Part shown: positions 9,329 through 21,207 of the stretch, one piece after another
Layout of the letters: each line of letters starts with the position of its first letter
Numbering within the stretch: position 1 is the first letter of the stretch
Notes under the pieces: generated by a model
What the model saw: only the letters and a program-made list of their open reading frames with translations
Database searches by the model: none
Told to the model about the DNA's origin: nothing
Translations under genes and position numbers: made by a program
Assembly: GCF_028551255.1 (NCBI RefSeq)
Contig: NZ_CP117029.1
Coordinates: forward strand, 2,170,001-2,234,000
Direction: 5' to 3'
Length of the DNA stretch: 64,000 bases
Source: Vibrio tubiashii
Lineage (GTDB): Bacteria; Pseudomonadota; Gammaproteobacteria; Enterobacterales; Vibrionaceae

Positions 9329-11017
9329 TTACTTTGACTTAGCAAGGTTTGCGTCATTTTCTTCACGCAATACACGGCGCAGGATCTTACCAACATTGGT
9401 CTTTGGTAAGTCATCCTTAAACTCGACGATTTTTGGCACCTTGTAGCCTGTTAAGTGTTCGCGACAGTGAGCAATTATCTCTTCTTTAGTTAGGCTAGGG
9501 TCGCGCTTAACCACATAGATCTTAACCAGTTCACCCGACACTTCATGTGGCTGACCGATGGCTGCGACTTCTAGCACTTTACCGTGAAGCGCGACAACAT
9601 CTTCAATCTCGTTTGGATAAACATTGAAGCCTGAGACAAGAATCATATCTTTCTTACGATCAACAATGTGGATCAAGCCTTCATCGTCAAACTTAACAAT
9701 ATCACCCGTAGATAACCAACCTTCAGCATTGATCACCTCTTTGGTCGCTTCTGGGCGCTGCCAGTAACCTTGCATAACCTGAGGTCCACGTACCTGAAGC
9801 TCACCGACTTCAGTATTTGCCACTGGATTGCCTTCATCATCGACAATACGTACCTCAGTCGAAGGAACAGGTAATCCAATCGCCCCTGTATATTCTGTCA
9901 GGTCATATGGGTTGACCGTCACCAATGGAGAGCACTCTGTTAGGCCATAACCTTCGAGCAAGTGAACACCCGTAGTTTTCTTCCATTGTTCAGCCACGGC
10001 ACGTTGCACTGCCATACCGCCACCCACTGCAAGTTTTAGGTTACTAAAATCTAGCTCATGGAAATCTTCATTGTTAACCAACGCATTAAATAGCGTGTTT
10101 ACACCCGTTATCGCCGTAAATGGGCAACTCTTCAGTTCTTTGACAAAACCAGGAATATCACGTGGGTTAGTAATCAATAAGTTGCGTCCACCTAACTCGA
10201 GGAACAACAAACAGTTAACCGTTAATGCAAATACGTGGTAAAGCGGCAGTGCGGTGACAACCACTTCGCGTCCATCCTGTAGGACAGGACCATACATGCC
10301 TTTTGCCTGCATGATATTGGCAATCATATTGCTGTGAGTCAGAATCGCGCCTTTTGCTACCCCTGTTGTACCGCCGGTGTATTGCAAGAAGGCAATGTCA
10401 TCACCAGACATGAAAGGCTTCACATACTGTAGACGACGACCATTGTGAAGCGCTTTACGCATAGAGATTGCGCCAGGTAGGTCATACTTAGGCACCATGC
10501 CTTTAACATACTTAACGACAAAATCGACCAAGGTACCTTTTGCACGAGGCAACATCTGCCCGAGACTGGTTAACACCACATGTTTAACCGGCGTGTTATC
10601 AACGATTTGCTCAAGCGTATTGGCAAAGTTCGATACGATAACTATCGCTTTTGCACCAGAGTCATTTAACTGATGCTCTAGCTCACGTGGGGTATAAAGC
10701 GGATTTACATTAACCGCGATTAAACCTGCGCGTAGCACACCAAACAAGGCAACTGGATATTGCAGCAGGTTCGGCATCATTAGCGCGACGCGATCGCCCT
10801 TTTGTAACTTCAGCTCATTTTGCAAGTAAGCCGCAAACGCTCGGCTACGCTCTTCCAGTTTGCGGAACGTCATCACCGAGCCCATGTTCATAAAAGCAGG
10901 CTGGTCAGCATACTTTTGAACGGACTGCTCAAACATTTCCACTAATGATGGGTATTGTTCTGGGTTGATATGCTCTGGCACATCTTCTGGATAGCGTGAT
11001 AACCAAGGTTTATCCAC
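9329..11017 (-). CDS. fadD: Long-chain fatty acid-CoA ligase FadD
   Basis: Acyl-CoA synthetase that activates long-chain fatty acids with ATP and CoA at the inner membrane as they enter beta-oxidation. It has the AMP-binding P-loop [11 protein letters not shown], the LEGYGLTE motif, the STGDI motif and the FACS signature region with [20 protein letters not shown]. The frame is open to 11125, but a GTG at 11015-11017 preceded by GAGGAG gives [14 protein letters not shown], which aligns with E. coli and yields 562 aa (E. coli 561). Upstream AACTGGCTGTCATCTGA (near 11038) resembles only half of a FadR operator. fadH, another fatty-acid gene, lies 6 kb away. Confidence 0.95.
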   Translation of the reverse strand: MDKPWLSRYPEDVPEHINPEQYPSLVEMFEQSVQKYADQPAFMNMGSVMTFRKLEERSRAFAAYLQNELKLQKGDRVALMMPNLLQYPVALFGVLRAGLIAVNVNPLYTPRELEHQLNDSGAKAIVIVSNFANTLEQIVDNTPVKHVVLTSLGQMLPRAKGTLVDFVVKYVKGMVPKYDLPGAISMRKALHNGRRLQYVKPFMSGDDIAFLQYTGGTTGVAKGAILTHSNMIANIMQAKGMYGPVLQDGREVVVTALPLYHVFALTVNCLLFLELGGRNLLITNPRDIPGFVKELKSCPFTAITGVNTLFNALVNNEDFHELDFSNLKLAVGGGMAVQRAVAEQWKKTTGVHLLEGYGLTECSPLVTVNPYDLTEYTGAIGLPVPSTEVRIVDDEGNPVANTEVGELQVRGPQVMQGYWQRPEATKEVINAEGWLSTGDIVKFDDEGLIHIVDRKKDMILVSGFNVYPNEIEDVVALHGKVLEVAAIGQPHEVSGELVKIYVVKRDPSLTKEEIIAHCREHLTGYKVPKIVEFKDDLPKTNVGKILRRVLREENDANLAKSK

Positions 11018-11129
11018 GGTAAAACTCCTCGAAATTAACTGGCTGTCATCTGAGTGAAAAGCTCTATTTTCAACGTCGTCTATTACAGCACAGGCGAAGC
11101 CCTTGAGCACGAAAGTCTCAAACACTTGT

Positions 11130-11984
11130 TTAAATTTTGTTAACTAAACCAAAAATTAGGTTAGATACTCTAGAAGGAGCTTGCAGATGACAGTGATGAC
11201 CCCCTTCGATCATCTCAAAATGAGTGGAATCTGAAGCATCAAGCTGAAAAGACTGCAAATAAGAAAAGCCTTCGTTGCCAAGAATGACAAGTTGCGGGCA
11301 AGTCACTTGTAGGCGAAAAGACTCGGCGTGTTCAAATGACATTCGATAAAGAGACTGGCTTTGCAGCTTTACATCGTGCCGCCATATCCAGCCAGACTGA
11401 TGAGCTTCAAGCCCACGCAGTATAATTGGAGCAATTAATTCAGATTCTATCTGATTTACCTTTGCTCGCCTCTCTATCGCTTCTTGTTCGGACAACATAA
11501 CACGAGTTGGCTTTCTACGAATTCTTTGACGACTCAGCACACCTTCCCTTAAACGAGAAACTGTCTCTTGCGCTTTTTCAGCCAAAGGTCCGTATCCTTC
11601 TATCTGAACCAAGCCACTGACTTGTTCAGGAAAGGCGGCACTATAGCAACTTGCAATCAAAGCACCAAGAGAATGCCCTACTAGTACCAGTCTGTTTGGT
11701 GATAAGTTAGCCAAAAACTGATAAACATCGTCAATATAGTCGTGAAAAGGATAGAAATTACCGGCTTCCTTGTGGCTAGAAAGGCCGTGACCCGGTAAAT
11801 CGATTGCGCATAAGTGCCAATCCGGATTGAGAGCGTGGAGAGAAGCCATTATGGATTCAAAACTCGCCGCGTTATCTAACCAGCCATGTAAAAAAACGAC
11901 CGAAAGTTCGGCCGTTTCACTGCATCCATATTCGATGGTTGCGATATGTCCATTAAGGAGCTCGCGTTTTCGTTCGTCGCGCAT
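11130..11984 (-). CDS. Alpha/beta-fold hydrolase, function unknown
   Basis: Predicted cytoplasmic serine hydrolase of 284 aa. Motifs are the oxyanion strand [14 protein letters not shown] (from residue 29), the DLPGHGLSS turn, the nucleophile elbow LVGHSLGA with Ser105, and a C-terminal GGHHCH segment near 266 supplying the catalytic His. The family includes esterases and SERHL-like proteins; the substrate is not predictable. Its start overlaps the stop of the Slp-like gene by one base (TAATG-type junction), so the two are probably translationally coupled. Relative to the E. coli fadD-yeaY-tsaB order, this gene is an insertion between fadD and yeaY. Confidence 0.8.
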   Translation of the reverse strand: MRDERKRELLNGHIATIEYGCSETAELSVVFLHGWLDNAASFESIMASLHALNPDWHLCAIDLPGHGLSSHKEAGNFYPFHDYIDDVYQFLANLSPNRLVLVGHSLGALIASCYSAAFPEQVSGLVQIEGYGPLAEKAQETVSRLREGVLSRQRIRRKPTRVMLSEQEAIERRAKVNQIESELIAPIILRGLEAHQSGWIWRHDVKLQSQSLYRMSFEHAESFRLQVTCPQLVILGNEGFSYLQSFQLDASDSTHFEMIEGGHHCHLQAPSRVSNLIFGLVNKI

Positions 11985-12538
11985 TACTTCACTTCTTGAA
12001 TCACTTTGCCCTGTCTGGTTCCATAACGAACATCGCTACAGTAGAGACCGCGACAAGGATAGAGGTAGCTGTCGAAATCATGGACTATGATACGCTCTTC
12101 AATACGCCACAAATGAAAGCCACTCGCCTTCATCACTGGGAAGTCATAAGAATAGTCACCAACTTTACCTTGTTCTCGGCCTTGGCTTTTCCCAAGTAAC
12201 GAGATAAGGCGTCCCTCAGACAAGGTTACCGGATCAGCAAAGCCATCAACATAGGCGACAAAACGACCTTGTGGCTCTTGGTTGATATCTGGTTTGCCCA
12301 CAGAATTTATAGGCAGATTAACCACTTCTATGCGGGTTTGCTCTTTAAGATTCTTTACATCAGCGATCAATCCGCCAAGTCTTACCTCAGCGTTGGCTTG
12401 AGCCTCCGGTTGCCACTCTTGATAACTGGTGACAACATCTGGGTTTTCGGTTTTGAGGTTTTCAGGTAGAGATCTACAAGCGGAAAGCAAAACTGCGCTA
12501 GCCAGTGCACACAAAAAGCGAAAAGGTCGTTGAGTCAT
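11984..12538 (-). CDS. Slp/YeaY-family outer-membrane lipoprotein
   Basis: Starvation-inducible lipoprotein (Slp) family member, probably anchored in the outer membrane. From the ATG at 12536-12538 the protein is 184 aa, with a short basic N-terminus, a hydrophobic core and the lipobox LLSAC near residue 21. A longer frame would begin at a TTG at 12550. Position between tsaB and fadD matches E. coli yeaY. The gene is followed without gap by the hydrolase, and the 100-aa unknown ends 21 bases upstream, so all three may form one unit. The molecular role of the family is not established. Confidence 0.85.
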   Translation of the reverse strand: MTQRPFRFLCALASAVLLSACRSLPENLKTENPDVVTSYQEWQPEAQANAEVRLGGLIADVKNLKEQTRIEVVNLPINSVGKPDINQEPQGRFVAYVDGFADPVTLSEGRLISLLGKSQGREQGKVGDYSYDFPVMKASGFHLWRIEERIIVHDFDSYLYPCRGLYCSDVRYGTRQGKVIQEVK

Positions 12539-12559
12539 AACGTCACACAAAGTCTTAAT

Positions 12560-12862
12560 TTAGATATAGATATCGACACCCAGCAGCTGTGAAAGTTCCT
12601 CGCGTTTGGCTTGGTTCATCACATCCATATACTCCTCCATCGCTTTACGGCTACGGCCTTCAGGAAGATCATATTGGACTTGCGCTTTATGAATCTCGGA
12701 TTCATTGACATGACGGATAGAATGCGCCACCGCGTTAGCCACCTTAGTGGGTTGGCTAACCGCAGCTTTATCGCCAGATTTTTTAACCTCGTTCTTCTTA
12801 TTGGCTTTGTTGGCCCTATTTGGTCCGGGAACCGAAGGAGGTAATCCGTTGATTGATACCAT
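12560..12862 (-). CDS. Small conserved-type protein of unknown function, 100 aa
   Basis: I do not recognise this family. The first 45 residues are rich in Lys, Asn, Ser and Pro and probably disordered. The C-terminal half is predicted helical, with REELSQLLGVDIYI at the end. No signal peptide or membrane segment is visible. The ATG is preceded by GCGGAAAG, a reasonable ribosome binding site. It sits between tsaB and the Slp lipoprotein gene on the same strand, with 21 and 34 base gaps, so it is probably co-transcribed. Confidence 0.7.
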   Translation of the reverse strand: MVSINGLPPSVPGPNRANKANKKNEVKKSGDKAAVSQPTKVANAVAHSIRHVNESEIHKAQVQYDLPEGRSRKAMEEYMDVMNQAKREELSQLLGVDIYI

Positions 12863-12896
12863 ACTTTCCGCTTATGCCTTATTTGTCCTGTCTAAA

Positions 12897-13598
12897 CTAC
12901 TCTCTACCGGGCAGTTTTTTCCAAGCAACCGTATCACGCAGATAAACTGGGCTTGCCTCTTCCGCATCAACCGTCTTGCCTTTCGCTAGCTCAAATTTCG
13001 CCAGTTGAACAATGTCTTCCGCGTCTGGGAATAAAACATCGCTCTTCTCTGTGGTAAATTTTACGCTAGCAAGTTGCTCAGAATACGCATCCCAACCAGT
13101 ACCCGCAGTTAACCATTGCTGATCATCCGCAGCACTATTGTCCGATACCAATTGTGGAGGGGTTACACATTCAGCATCTACAGCATGCCAAGTGCCATCT
13201 TCTTGACGAGTAAAACGTCCCCAGTAAACCTCGCTCATACGCGCGTCAATCGCTGTTGCCACATGGCTTACACCGTGTTTTCGGTATACACCTTGTGCCA
13301 TTGCTTCCAACGTAGAAACACCGATCATTGGTAAATCTGCACCGAACGCTAAACCTTGTGCAATACCAATGCCAATTCGAACACCCGTAAAGCTGCCCGG
13401 GCCGCGACCAAATGCGAGCGCGTCCAACTCAGTAAGGTTAACCCCAGCTTCTTTTAGTACTTCATCCACCATCGGCAGTACTTTTTTGGTGTGGTCTCTA
13501 GGTGCAACTTCACTGCGCACGTAAACTTTATCGTCAACTAAAAGAGCAACAGAACAGTTCTCGGTTGCTGTATCTAGAGCAAGGATCTTTACACTCAT
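12897..13598 (-). CDS. tsaB: tRNA t6A37 biosynthesis protein TsaB
   Basis: ASKHA-fold partner of TsaD and TsaE in making threonylcarbamoyl-adenosine at position 37 of ANN-decoding tRNAs; it dimerises with TsaD and has no ATP hydrolysis of its own. The 233-aa protein opens with the fold signature [14 protein letters not shown] and contains [14 protein letters not shown] near 65-78, a TsaB hallmark. Length matches E. coli (231). The preceding gene on the strand is yoaA, as in E. coli. Confidence 0.95.
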   Translation of the reverse strand: MSVKILALDTATENCSVALLVDDKVYVRSEVAPRDHTKKVLPMVDEVLKEAGVNLTELDALAFGRGPGSFTGVRIGIGIAQGLAFGADLPMIGVSTLEAMAQGVYRKHGVSHVATAIDARMSEVYWGRFTRQEDGTWHAVDAECVTPPQLVSDNSAADDQQWLTAGTGWDAYSEQLASVKFTTEKSDVLFPDAEDIVQLAKFELAKGKTVDAEEASPVYLRDTVAWKKLPGRE

Positions 13599-13682
13599 TG
13601 ATATCTCTGGTTATTCGTTTGTATTGGTTGTCGGCTTGTGGGCACAAACGGCTCAAGCGAGTCGTTAGCTTGTCACAAACCA

Positions 13683-15602
13683 TCATTGATTATGTTCGAG
13701 AAAATCCTGCACCAAAGCTAAGTCTCGGGTACGAGGTATCGGTGGTAAACTCGCCAGGAAAACACCACCGTATTCACGGGTCACTAGTCGATTATCACAG
13801 ATAATCAGTGCTCCTTTATCGTTCTTATCTCGAATAAGTCGCCCTACCCCCTGCTTCAAAGTGATGACCGCATCCGGAATTTGTACCTGAGAAAACGGGT
13901 CACCGCCTTTAAGCTGACAATCTTCGATTCGCGCCTTTAATAGCGGGTCATCGGGGGCAGTAAACGGTAATTTGTCGATGATAACACAGCTCAGCGCGTC
14001 ACCTCTAACATCTATCCCTTCCCAAAACGCCCCTGTCGCAACGAGCAAAGCATTACCTAGCTCCATAAACTCAGCAAGGGTTTTCTGTTTACTGGTTTCC
14101 CCTTGCATCAATACAGGGACAATCAAACGTTCTCTAAATCTTTCTCCCAGCTCTTTCATCATGCTGTGAGACGTACAAAGGAAGAAACATCGGCCTTGGT
14201 TTTGCTCAATCACTGGCGTCAGCATATTGACCAGTTTATCCGCCATACCTGGGCTATTGGGCTCTGGGAGGTATCTTGGTACACATAAACGCGCTTGAGT
14301 TTGATAGTCAAAAGGGCTTGGTAGTGACATTTGCGCCTGAGGTTTCAAACCTAAACGGGACGTAAAATGGCCGAAGTCATCATTTACAGCAAGCGTCGCC
14401 GAAGTAAATATCCAAGCTCCCTGCTTTAACTCGATTTGTTCATGGAACTTATCGGCAACCGTAAGCGGCGTAATGTGTAAGGTGAAATGGCGCGGTGTAG
14501 TTTCGTACCAGTAGGAATATCCTGTAATGGAGACATCACACACTCTATCCAGTCGCGCCTTTATGGTATTGGCTCTTTCAAACGCACTATCAAGTAATTG
14601 ACTACGACCCAGAGCGAGTTTGACAACCTCAATAACAAAATCGAGTGCGTCTTCTAAGCGTCGCAGCTCACGGCCAATAGATGGAGAAGTGACCGCCTCA
14701 CGCCAGTTGCCACGGAAACCTGGCTCTCCTAATACGATTCTCAAATCCATTGCGGTTTGATATAGCTTTTCTCCCGCTTTTTGCAGTTGACGCATATCTT
14801 TCGCTTCCGTGCGGTAAGCAATCTCAATATCTTTGCATAACTCTTGAATCTGGCGGCTAGAGAGCGACTGACCGAAGTACTGGCTGGCGATATCCGGGAG
14901 CTGGTGCGCTTCATCAAAGACAAACACTTCGGCTTCAGGAATCAATTCACCAAAGCCGGTTTCTTTAATCGCTAAATCGGCTAGAAACAAGTGATGGTTG
15001 ACCACAACAACATCGGCATCCATGGCCTTTTTTCTCGCTTTAAGTACAAAGCACTCTTGGTAGCTCGGGCAATCTTTACCTAAGCAGTTGTCGTTGGTTG
15101 AGGTAATAGTTGGAATAACCGGACTGTCTTCAGCAATGGCATCACAATCACCAAGATCGCCAGTTTTGGTTTCTGACGACCAACTGCGCACCTTTACCAA
15201 TTGACTAAGCAAAGTCGGATCCGCACTTTGGTTGTGGCTTTCAACCATCTGACGACTCAAACGATCTAAACAAAGGTAGTTTGCCCGACCTTTCAATAAC
15301 GCAACCTGACCGTAAAAACCCAATGCATTGGTCATCAAAGGCAAATCACGGTGAAACAGCTGCTCTTGGAGGTTTTTCGAGCCCGTGCTGATAATGGTTT
15401 TCTTGCCACTTAACAGAGCTGGCACCAAATAGGCGAAAGTTTTACCTGTCCCTGTTCCGGCTTCAACGACCACCTGACTTTGGCTTTTGATTGCACTTGC
15501 CACCGCTTCAGCCATATCGAGCTGAGCTTGACGCGGTTGAAAGCCAGGTATTGCTTTACCTAGCGCTCCCTCAGAGGAGAAAGTCTTTGAAATCATGCAC
15601 AA
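13683..15602 (-). CDS. yoaA: XPD/DinG-like Fe-S DNA helicase YoaA
   Basis: Superfamily 2 ATP-dependent 5'-3' helicase of 639 aa. In E. coli YoaA works with the HolC clamp-loader subunit in repair of stalled forks. Walker A is EAGTGTGKTFAYLVPA (near 45-60), and the DEAH box is VFDEAHQLPD near 226. Cys residues that would bind an Fe-S cluster are in LCLDRL and CLGKDCPSYQEC. The motif VI arginines (GVGRLIRD) are near the C-terminus. Two close starts exist at 15602 and 15596, neither with a strong ribosome binding site. Synteny with tsaB supports the YoaA assignment over DinG. Confidence 0.9.
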   Translation of the reverse strand: MCMISKTFSSEGALGKAIPGFQPRQAQLDMAEAVASAIKSQSQVVVEAGTGTGKTFAYLVPALLSGKKTIISTGSKNLQEQLFHRDLPLMTNALGFYGQVALLKGRANYLCLDRLSRQMVESHNQSADPTLLSQLVKVRSWSSETKTGDLGDCDAIAEDSPVIPTITSTNDNCLGKDCPSYQECFVLKARKKAMDADVVVVNHHLFLADLAIKETGFGELIPEAEVFVFDEAHQLPDIASQYFGQSLSSRQIQELCKDIEIAYRTEAKDMRQLQKAGEKLYQTAMDLRIVLGEPGFRGNWREAVTSPSIGRELRRLEDALDFVIEVVKLALGRSQLLDSAFERANTIKARLDRVCDVSITGYSYWYETTPRHFTLHITPLTVADKFHEQIELKQGAWIFTSATLAVNDDFGHFTSRLGLKPQAQMSLPSPFDYQTQARLCVPRYLPEPNSPGMADKLVNMLTPVIEQNQGRCFFLCTSHSMMKELGERFRERLIVPVLMQGETSKQKTLAEFMELGNALLVATGAFWEGIDVRGDALSCVIIDKLPFTAPDDPLLKARIEDCQLKGGDPFSQVQIPDAVITLKQGVGRLIRDKNDKGALIICDNRLVTREYGGVFLASLPPIPRTRDLALVQDFLEHNQ

Positions 15603-15687
15603 CAGAGAGTTAATAAAGGGGGAGAGATTATGGCAGTTTTTGCACCAAGGCGCGAATGAGATTTTCGCGCCTAAGCAGCCTCAGAGA

Positions 15688-15891
15688 TTAGCGTTTATTG
15701 AGGTAACGGTTTAACCAAGCAGGACCAGAGAATCCGTCTTGTTGGTCATCCATCATGGCACGTGCGGCTTCACTTGGGGAGGCACGGTTTTCCCACATTT
15801 CATCTAAGATTTCTTCGTCTAGTTCTTTACCGCCGGTTAAGGCGCTTACTCGTTCAGAATACAATTTACGGGCTAGTAGCTCTTTATCCAT
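15688..15891 (-). CDS. Small acidic protein of unknown function, 67 aa
   Basis: Not recognised. From the ATG at 15889-15891, which has AGGTGG five bases upstream, the product is 67 aa. It has an acidic middle (KELDEEILDEMW) and a C-terminal DDQQDGFSGPAWLNRYLNKR. No membrane segment is seen. A longer frame would use GTG at 15900 but lies on top of the ribosome binding site. It is upstream of yoaA on the same strand with a gap of 85 bases. Confidence 0.7.
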   Translation of the reverse strand: MDKELLARKLYSERVSALTGGKELDEEILDEMWENRASPSEAARAMMDDQQDGFSGPAWLNRYLNKR

Positions 15892-16088
15892 ACATACCAC
15901 CTAAAAGACACGCTAAGAGAACAAACACTCTTCAAATAACCTCAGCCAATCGGTTAACTCAGATTAATTGTTGAAACCAACTCGATATTAGTTTAATTGT
16001 AGCTTCAATACTGCGGGTGACCTCACCGTTCGGATGCCCGTAAAAAATTCACAATACAAAAAAAATAATTCACGGAAGTTTGAACCTA

Positions 16089-16922
16089 ATGGAAAAGAAA
16101 ACACTACTGACACACTGCACTGACGCCCCAGGTCTTATTTCAAAGATCACCAACATTTGTTACAAACACCAACTCAATATTATTCACAACAACGAGTTTG
16201 TAGATAACACTAGCGGTCACTTCTTTATGCGTACCGAGCTTGAAGGTTACTTCAATGATCAGACCTTTTTAGCCGACCTCGACCAAGCTTTACCAGAGGG
16301 TGCTAAGCGTAAATTGATAGGTTCAAATCGCAAACGAGTCGTCATTCTTGTCACCAAAGAAGCGCACTGCTTGGGTGACATCTTAATGAAGAACTACGAC
16401 GGAAGCTTGGATGTTGAAATCGCAGCTGTCGTGGGTAACTACGATACTTTACAGAGCCTAACTGAGAAATTTGATATCCCTTATCACCACGTTTCTCATG
16501 AAGGATTGAATCGTGAAGAGCACGAGAAAAAGATGCTGGAAGTTATCGACCAGTACCAAGCAGATTACTTAGTTCTTGCTAAATACATGCGTGTACTGAC
16601 TCCTTCTTTTGTCGAAAAGTACCACCACAAGATTATTAATATTCACCATAGTTTCTTGCCCGCTTTCATTGGTGCTAAACCATACCAGCAAGCTTATGAG
16701 CGCGGTGTAAAGATCATTGGCGCCACAGCGCACTTTGTGACTAACGATCTCGATGAAGGTCCAATCATCAAGCAAGACGTTATTCCAGTGGATCACAACT
16801 TTAGCGCGCAAGATATGGCGCAAGCGGGTCGTGACGTTGAAAAGAACGTATTGAGCAAAGCCCTCAACAAAGTACTCAATGATCACGTCTTTGTTTATGG
16901 CAATAAGACCGTAATCCTTTAA
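16089..16922 (+). CDS. purU: Formyltetrahydrofolate deformylase PurU
   Basis: Hydrolyses 10-formyl-THF to formate and THF, supplying formate to PurT and balancing one-carbon pools. The 277-aa product has an N-terminal ACT domain (about 5-80) and a formyltransferase domain with INIHHSFLPAF, the active-site His region, and IGATAHFV. The ATG at 16089 is ten bases after GGAAG; the longer frame would begin at a TTG. It aligns end to end with the E. coli protein (280 aa). It is a single gene with its own terminator. Confidence 0.95.
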   Translation: MEKKTLLTHCTDAPGLISKITNICYKHQLNIIHNNEFVDNTSGHFFMRTELEGYFNDQTFLADLDQALPEGAKRKLIGSNRKRVVILVTKEAHCLGDILMKNYDGSLDVEIAAVVGNYDTLQSLTEKFDIPYHHVSHEGLNREEHEKKMLEVIDQYQADYLVLAKYMRVLTPSFVEKYHHKIINIHHSFLPAFIGAKPYQQAYERGVKIIGATAHFVTNDLDEGPIIKQDVIPVDHNFSAQDMAQAGRDVEKNVLSKALNKVLNDHVFVYGNKTVIL

Positions 16923-16936
16923 GACGCACAGATACG

Positions 16937-16968
16937 AAAAAGGTCTCTTCGAAAAGAGACCTTTTTTT
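16937..16968 (+). terminator. Intrinsic terminator of purU
   Basis: AAAAGGTCTCTT/AAGAGACCTTTT stem with loop CGAA and a T run. The A run on the other side makes it usable for fadH as well, whose stop lies 20 bases further. Confidence 0.92.
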
Positions 16969-16987
16969 ATGATAATCAGATCGTAAA

Positions 16988-19012
<2,025 letters not shown>

Positions 19013-19200
19013 TTATTGTTGTGGTCTGACCACAATATGAAGAGCTTAAATAAAAATCAAACACCCGTTTACATTTTTGTAACACCGATCAATCTTCTGG
19101 TTGTTTGGGTATACTAGTTTAAGTAGGATGGAACTTATCTGAACTTAAATGCTCATAGAGCGGATAAGCCTTAATCTGCGGTTTCCGTAGCGGAGAAAAA

Positions 19201-21051
19201 ATGAAAAAAATATTTAAATTCGTTGGCCTGTTTTTTAAAGGGATTTGGAAGCTCATCACTTTCATTCGTCTTGCCCTCGTCAACCTGATCTTTTTAGCGA
19301 GTATCGGCGTCATCTATTTCATCTACACTAGTGCAGATACACCAACGCCAACAGTGCCAAAAGAGTCGGCACTTATTCTGAATATCTCAGGACCTATCGT
19401 CGAACAGCCAACCTATGTAAACCCTATGGATTCATTAACAGGATCTTTCTTTGGTCAAAGCCTACCTAAAGAAAACGTCTTGTTCGACATTGTAGACACC
19501 ATTCGTCACGCCAAAGATGACTCCCAAGTGAGTGGTATTGTCTTAGCACTGCGTGATATGCCAGAAACCAACCTGACTAAGCTACGTTACATTGCGAAAG
19601 CATTGAATGAGTTTAAAGCCTCTGGCAAGCCTATTTATGCTGTTGGCGATATGTACAACCAAAGCCAATACTATCTCGCAAGCTACGCAGACAAAATCTA
19701 TCTCGCTCCAGACGGCGCAGTGATGCTCAAAGGCTACAGTGCTTATACTCTGTACTATAAAACCCTGCTAGAAAAACTAGATGTGAATACACATGTCTTC
19801 CGAGTCGGTACTTACAAATCCGCTATCGAGCCGTTTGTACGTGACGACATGTCTAAAGAAGCCAAAGCGTCAGCCTCGCGTTGGCTTGGACAGCTTTGGG
19901 GCGCATACGTAGATGACGTTGCAACAAATCGCCAGCTCTCCGCTGATGCAATTACGCCAGATATGGATGAGTTCCTAGCGCTGCTCAAAGAAAACCAAGG
20001 CGACCTTGCTGCTCTTTCACTCAATGTTGGCTTAGTTGATGAGCTCGCAACACGCCAACAAGTGCGTAAACAGCTAATCGATGTCTTCGGTAGCAATGGA
20101 GAAGATAGCTACAACTACGTTGATTATTACGAATATCAATCAACCATGAGCCCAAGCTTTGACTTAGCGGCAGACGATATTGCTGTGGTAGTGGCAAGTG
20201 GTTCTATTATGGATGGCTCTCAGCCACGCGGTACGGTTGGTGGTGATACGGTAGCAGCCCTTCTGCGCCAAGCGCGCAACGATGACAAAGTGAAAGCGGT
20301 TGTTCTGCGTGTAGACAGCCCGGGCGGTAGTGCATTTGCCTCTGAAGTGATCCGCAATGAAGTTGACGCGCTTAAAGAAGCGGGTAAACCTGTGGTGGTC
20401 TCTATGTCGAGCTTAGCCGCCTCTGGGGGTTACTGGATCTCAATGAGTGCTGACAGCATTGTTGCACAGCCAACGACACTGACAGGTTCGATTGGTATCT
20501 TTAGTGTTATTACCACCTTTGAAAAAGGGCTTAACAAGCTAGGTATCTACACTGACGGTGTGGGCACATCACCATTCTCTGATGTTGGTGTTACGACAGG
20601 GCTTTCAAAAGGTGCTTCGCAAGCCTTCCAAATGGGCATCGAGCATGGCTACAACCGATTTGTCGGCTTGGTGAGTCAAAATCGTGAGATCCCTCTTGAT
20701 AAAGTGGATGGTGTTGCTCAAGGCCGAGTTTGGACAGGACAAGATGCGTTAGAGCTTGGTTTAGTTGATAAAATTGGCGACTTTGATGATGCTGTGGCGT
20801 TAGCCGCTAAAATGGCTGAAGTAGAAAACTACAACTTGTATTGGGTTGAAGAGCCGCTTTCACCAGCACAGCAATTTGTCCAAGACTTTATGAATCAAGT
20901 TAGCGCATCATTAGGTATCAATGCCACAGCGTTGCTGCCAGCAGCACTACAACCTGTAGCGACACAAGTGATTCAAGATGCCAATATGCTGCAAAGCTAT
21001 AACGATCCTAAAGGTCAGTACGCTTTCTGTTTAAACTGTCAGGTTCAGTAG
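19201..21051 (+). CDS. sppA: Signal peptide peptidase SppA (protease IV)
   Basis: Inner-membrane serine protease with a Ser/Lys dyad that degrades cleaved signal peptides; 616 aa (E. coli 618). One hydrophobic anchor lies near residues 19-43. Two tandem S49 repeats follow: the first carries the general-base Lys in RVGTYKSAIEPF (near 208), the second the nucleophile Ser in SLAASGGYWIS (near 405). CGGAG precedes the ATG. A TATACT box at 19110-19115 is a possible -10, but its -35 is poor. It is divergent from fadH and followed by a terminator. Confidence 0.95.
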   Translation: MKKIFKFVGLFFKGIWKLITFIRLALVNLIFLASIGVIYFIYTSADTPTPTVPKESALILNISGPIVEQPTYVNPMDSLTGSFFGQSLPKENVLFDIVDTIRHAKDDSQVSGIVLALRDMPETNLTKLRYIAKALNEFKASGKPIYAVGDMYNQSQYYLASYADKIYLAPDGAVMLKGYSAYTLYYKTLLEKLDVNTHVFRVGTYKSAIEPFVRDDMSKEAKASASRWLGQLWGAYVDDVATNRQLSADAITPDMDEFLALLKENQGDLAALSLNVGLVDELATRQQVRKQLIDVFGSNGEDSYNYVDYYEYQSTMSPSFDLAADDIAVVVASGSIMDGSQPRGTVGGDTVAALLRQARNDDKVKAVVLRVDSPGGSAFASEVIRNEVDALKEAGKPVVVSMSSLAASGGYWISMSADSIVAQPTTLTGSIGIFSVITTFEKGLNKLGIYTDGVGTSPFSDVGVTTGLSKGASQAFQMGIEHGYNRFVGLVSQNREIPLDKVDGVAQGRVWTGQDALELGLVDKIGDFDDAVALAAKMAEVENYNLYWVEEPLSPAQQFVQDFMNQVSASLGINATALLPAALQPVATQVIQDANMLQSYNDPKGQYAFCLNCQVQ

Positions 21052-21112
21052 TCATTAACTCTGGTCAGACCTAGATTAGTTTCACAGCGACTACAATGCT
21101 GAGTATCAAGAT

Positions 21113-21143
21113 AGGGGGATTCCTGTGCGGGAGCCCCCTTTTT
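21113..21143 (+). terminator. Intrinsic terminator of sppA
   Basis: GGGGG/CCCCC stem (21114-21118 with 21134-21138), inner partial pairing, then TTTTT. Confidence 0.85.
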
Positions 21144-21166
21144 ATTGGCTTGGATTAATATATAAT
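21138..21166 (+). promoter_or_regulatory. Candidate ansA promoter
   Basis: A perfect TATAAT lies at 21161-21166. The -35 region 17 bases upstream falls in the T run of the sppA terminator (TTTTTA-like). The predicted leader is about 35 nt. Confidence 0.45.
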
Positions 21167-21207
21167 CCCACGCTCTGTTCCCCCTACAATTAACTGGTTT
21201 CAAAGCA

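Noticed and set aside
11018..11060. FadR operator upstream of fadD
   Set aside because: AACTGGCTGTCATCTGA matches only one half of the consensus; not strong enough to annotate.
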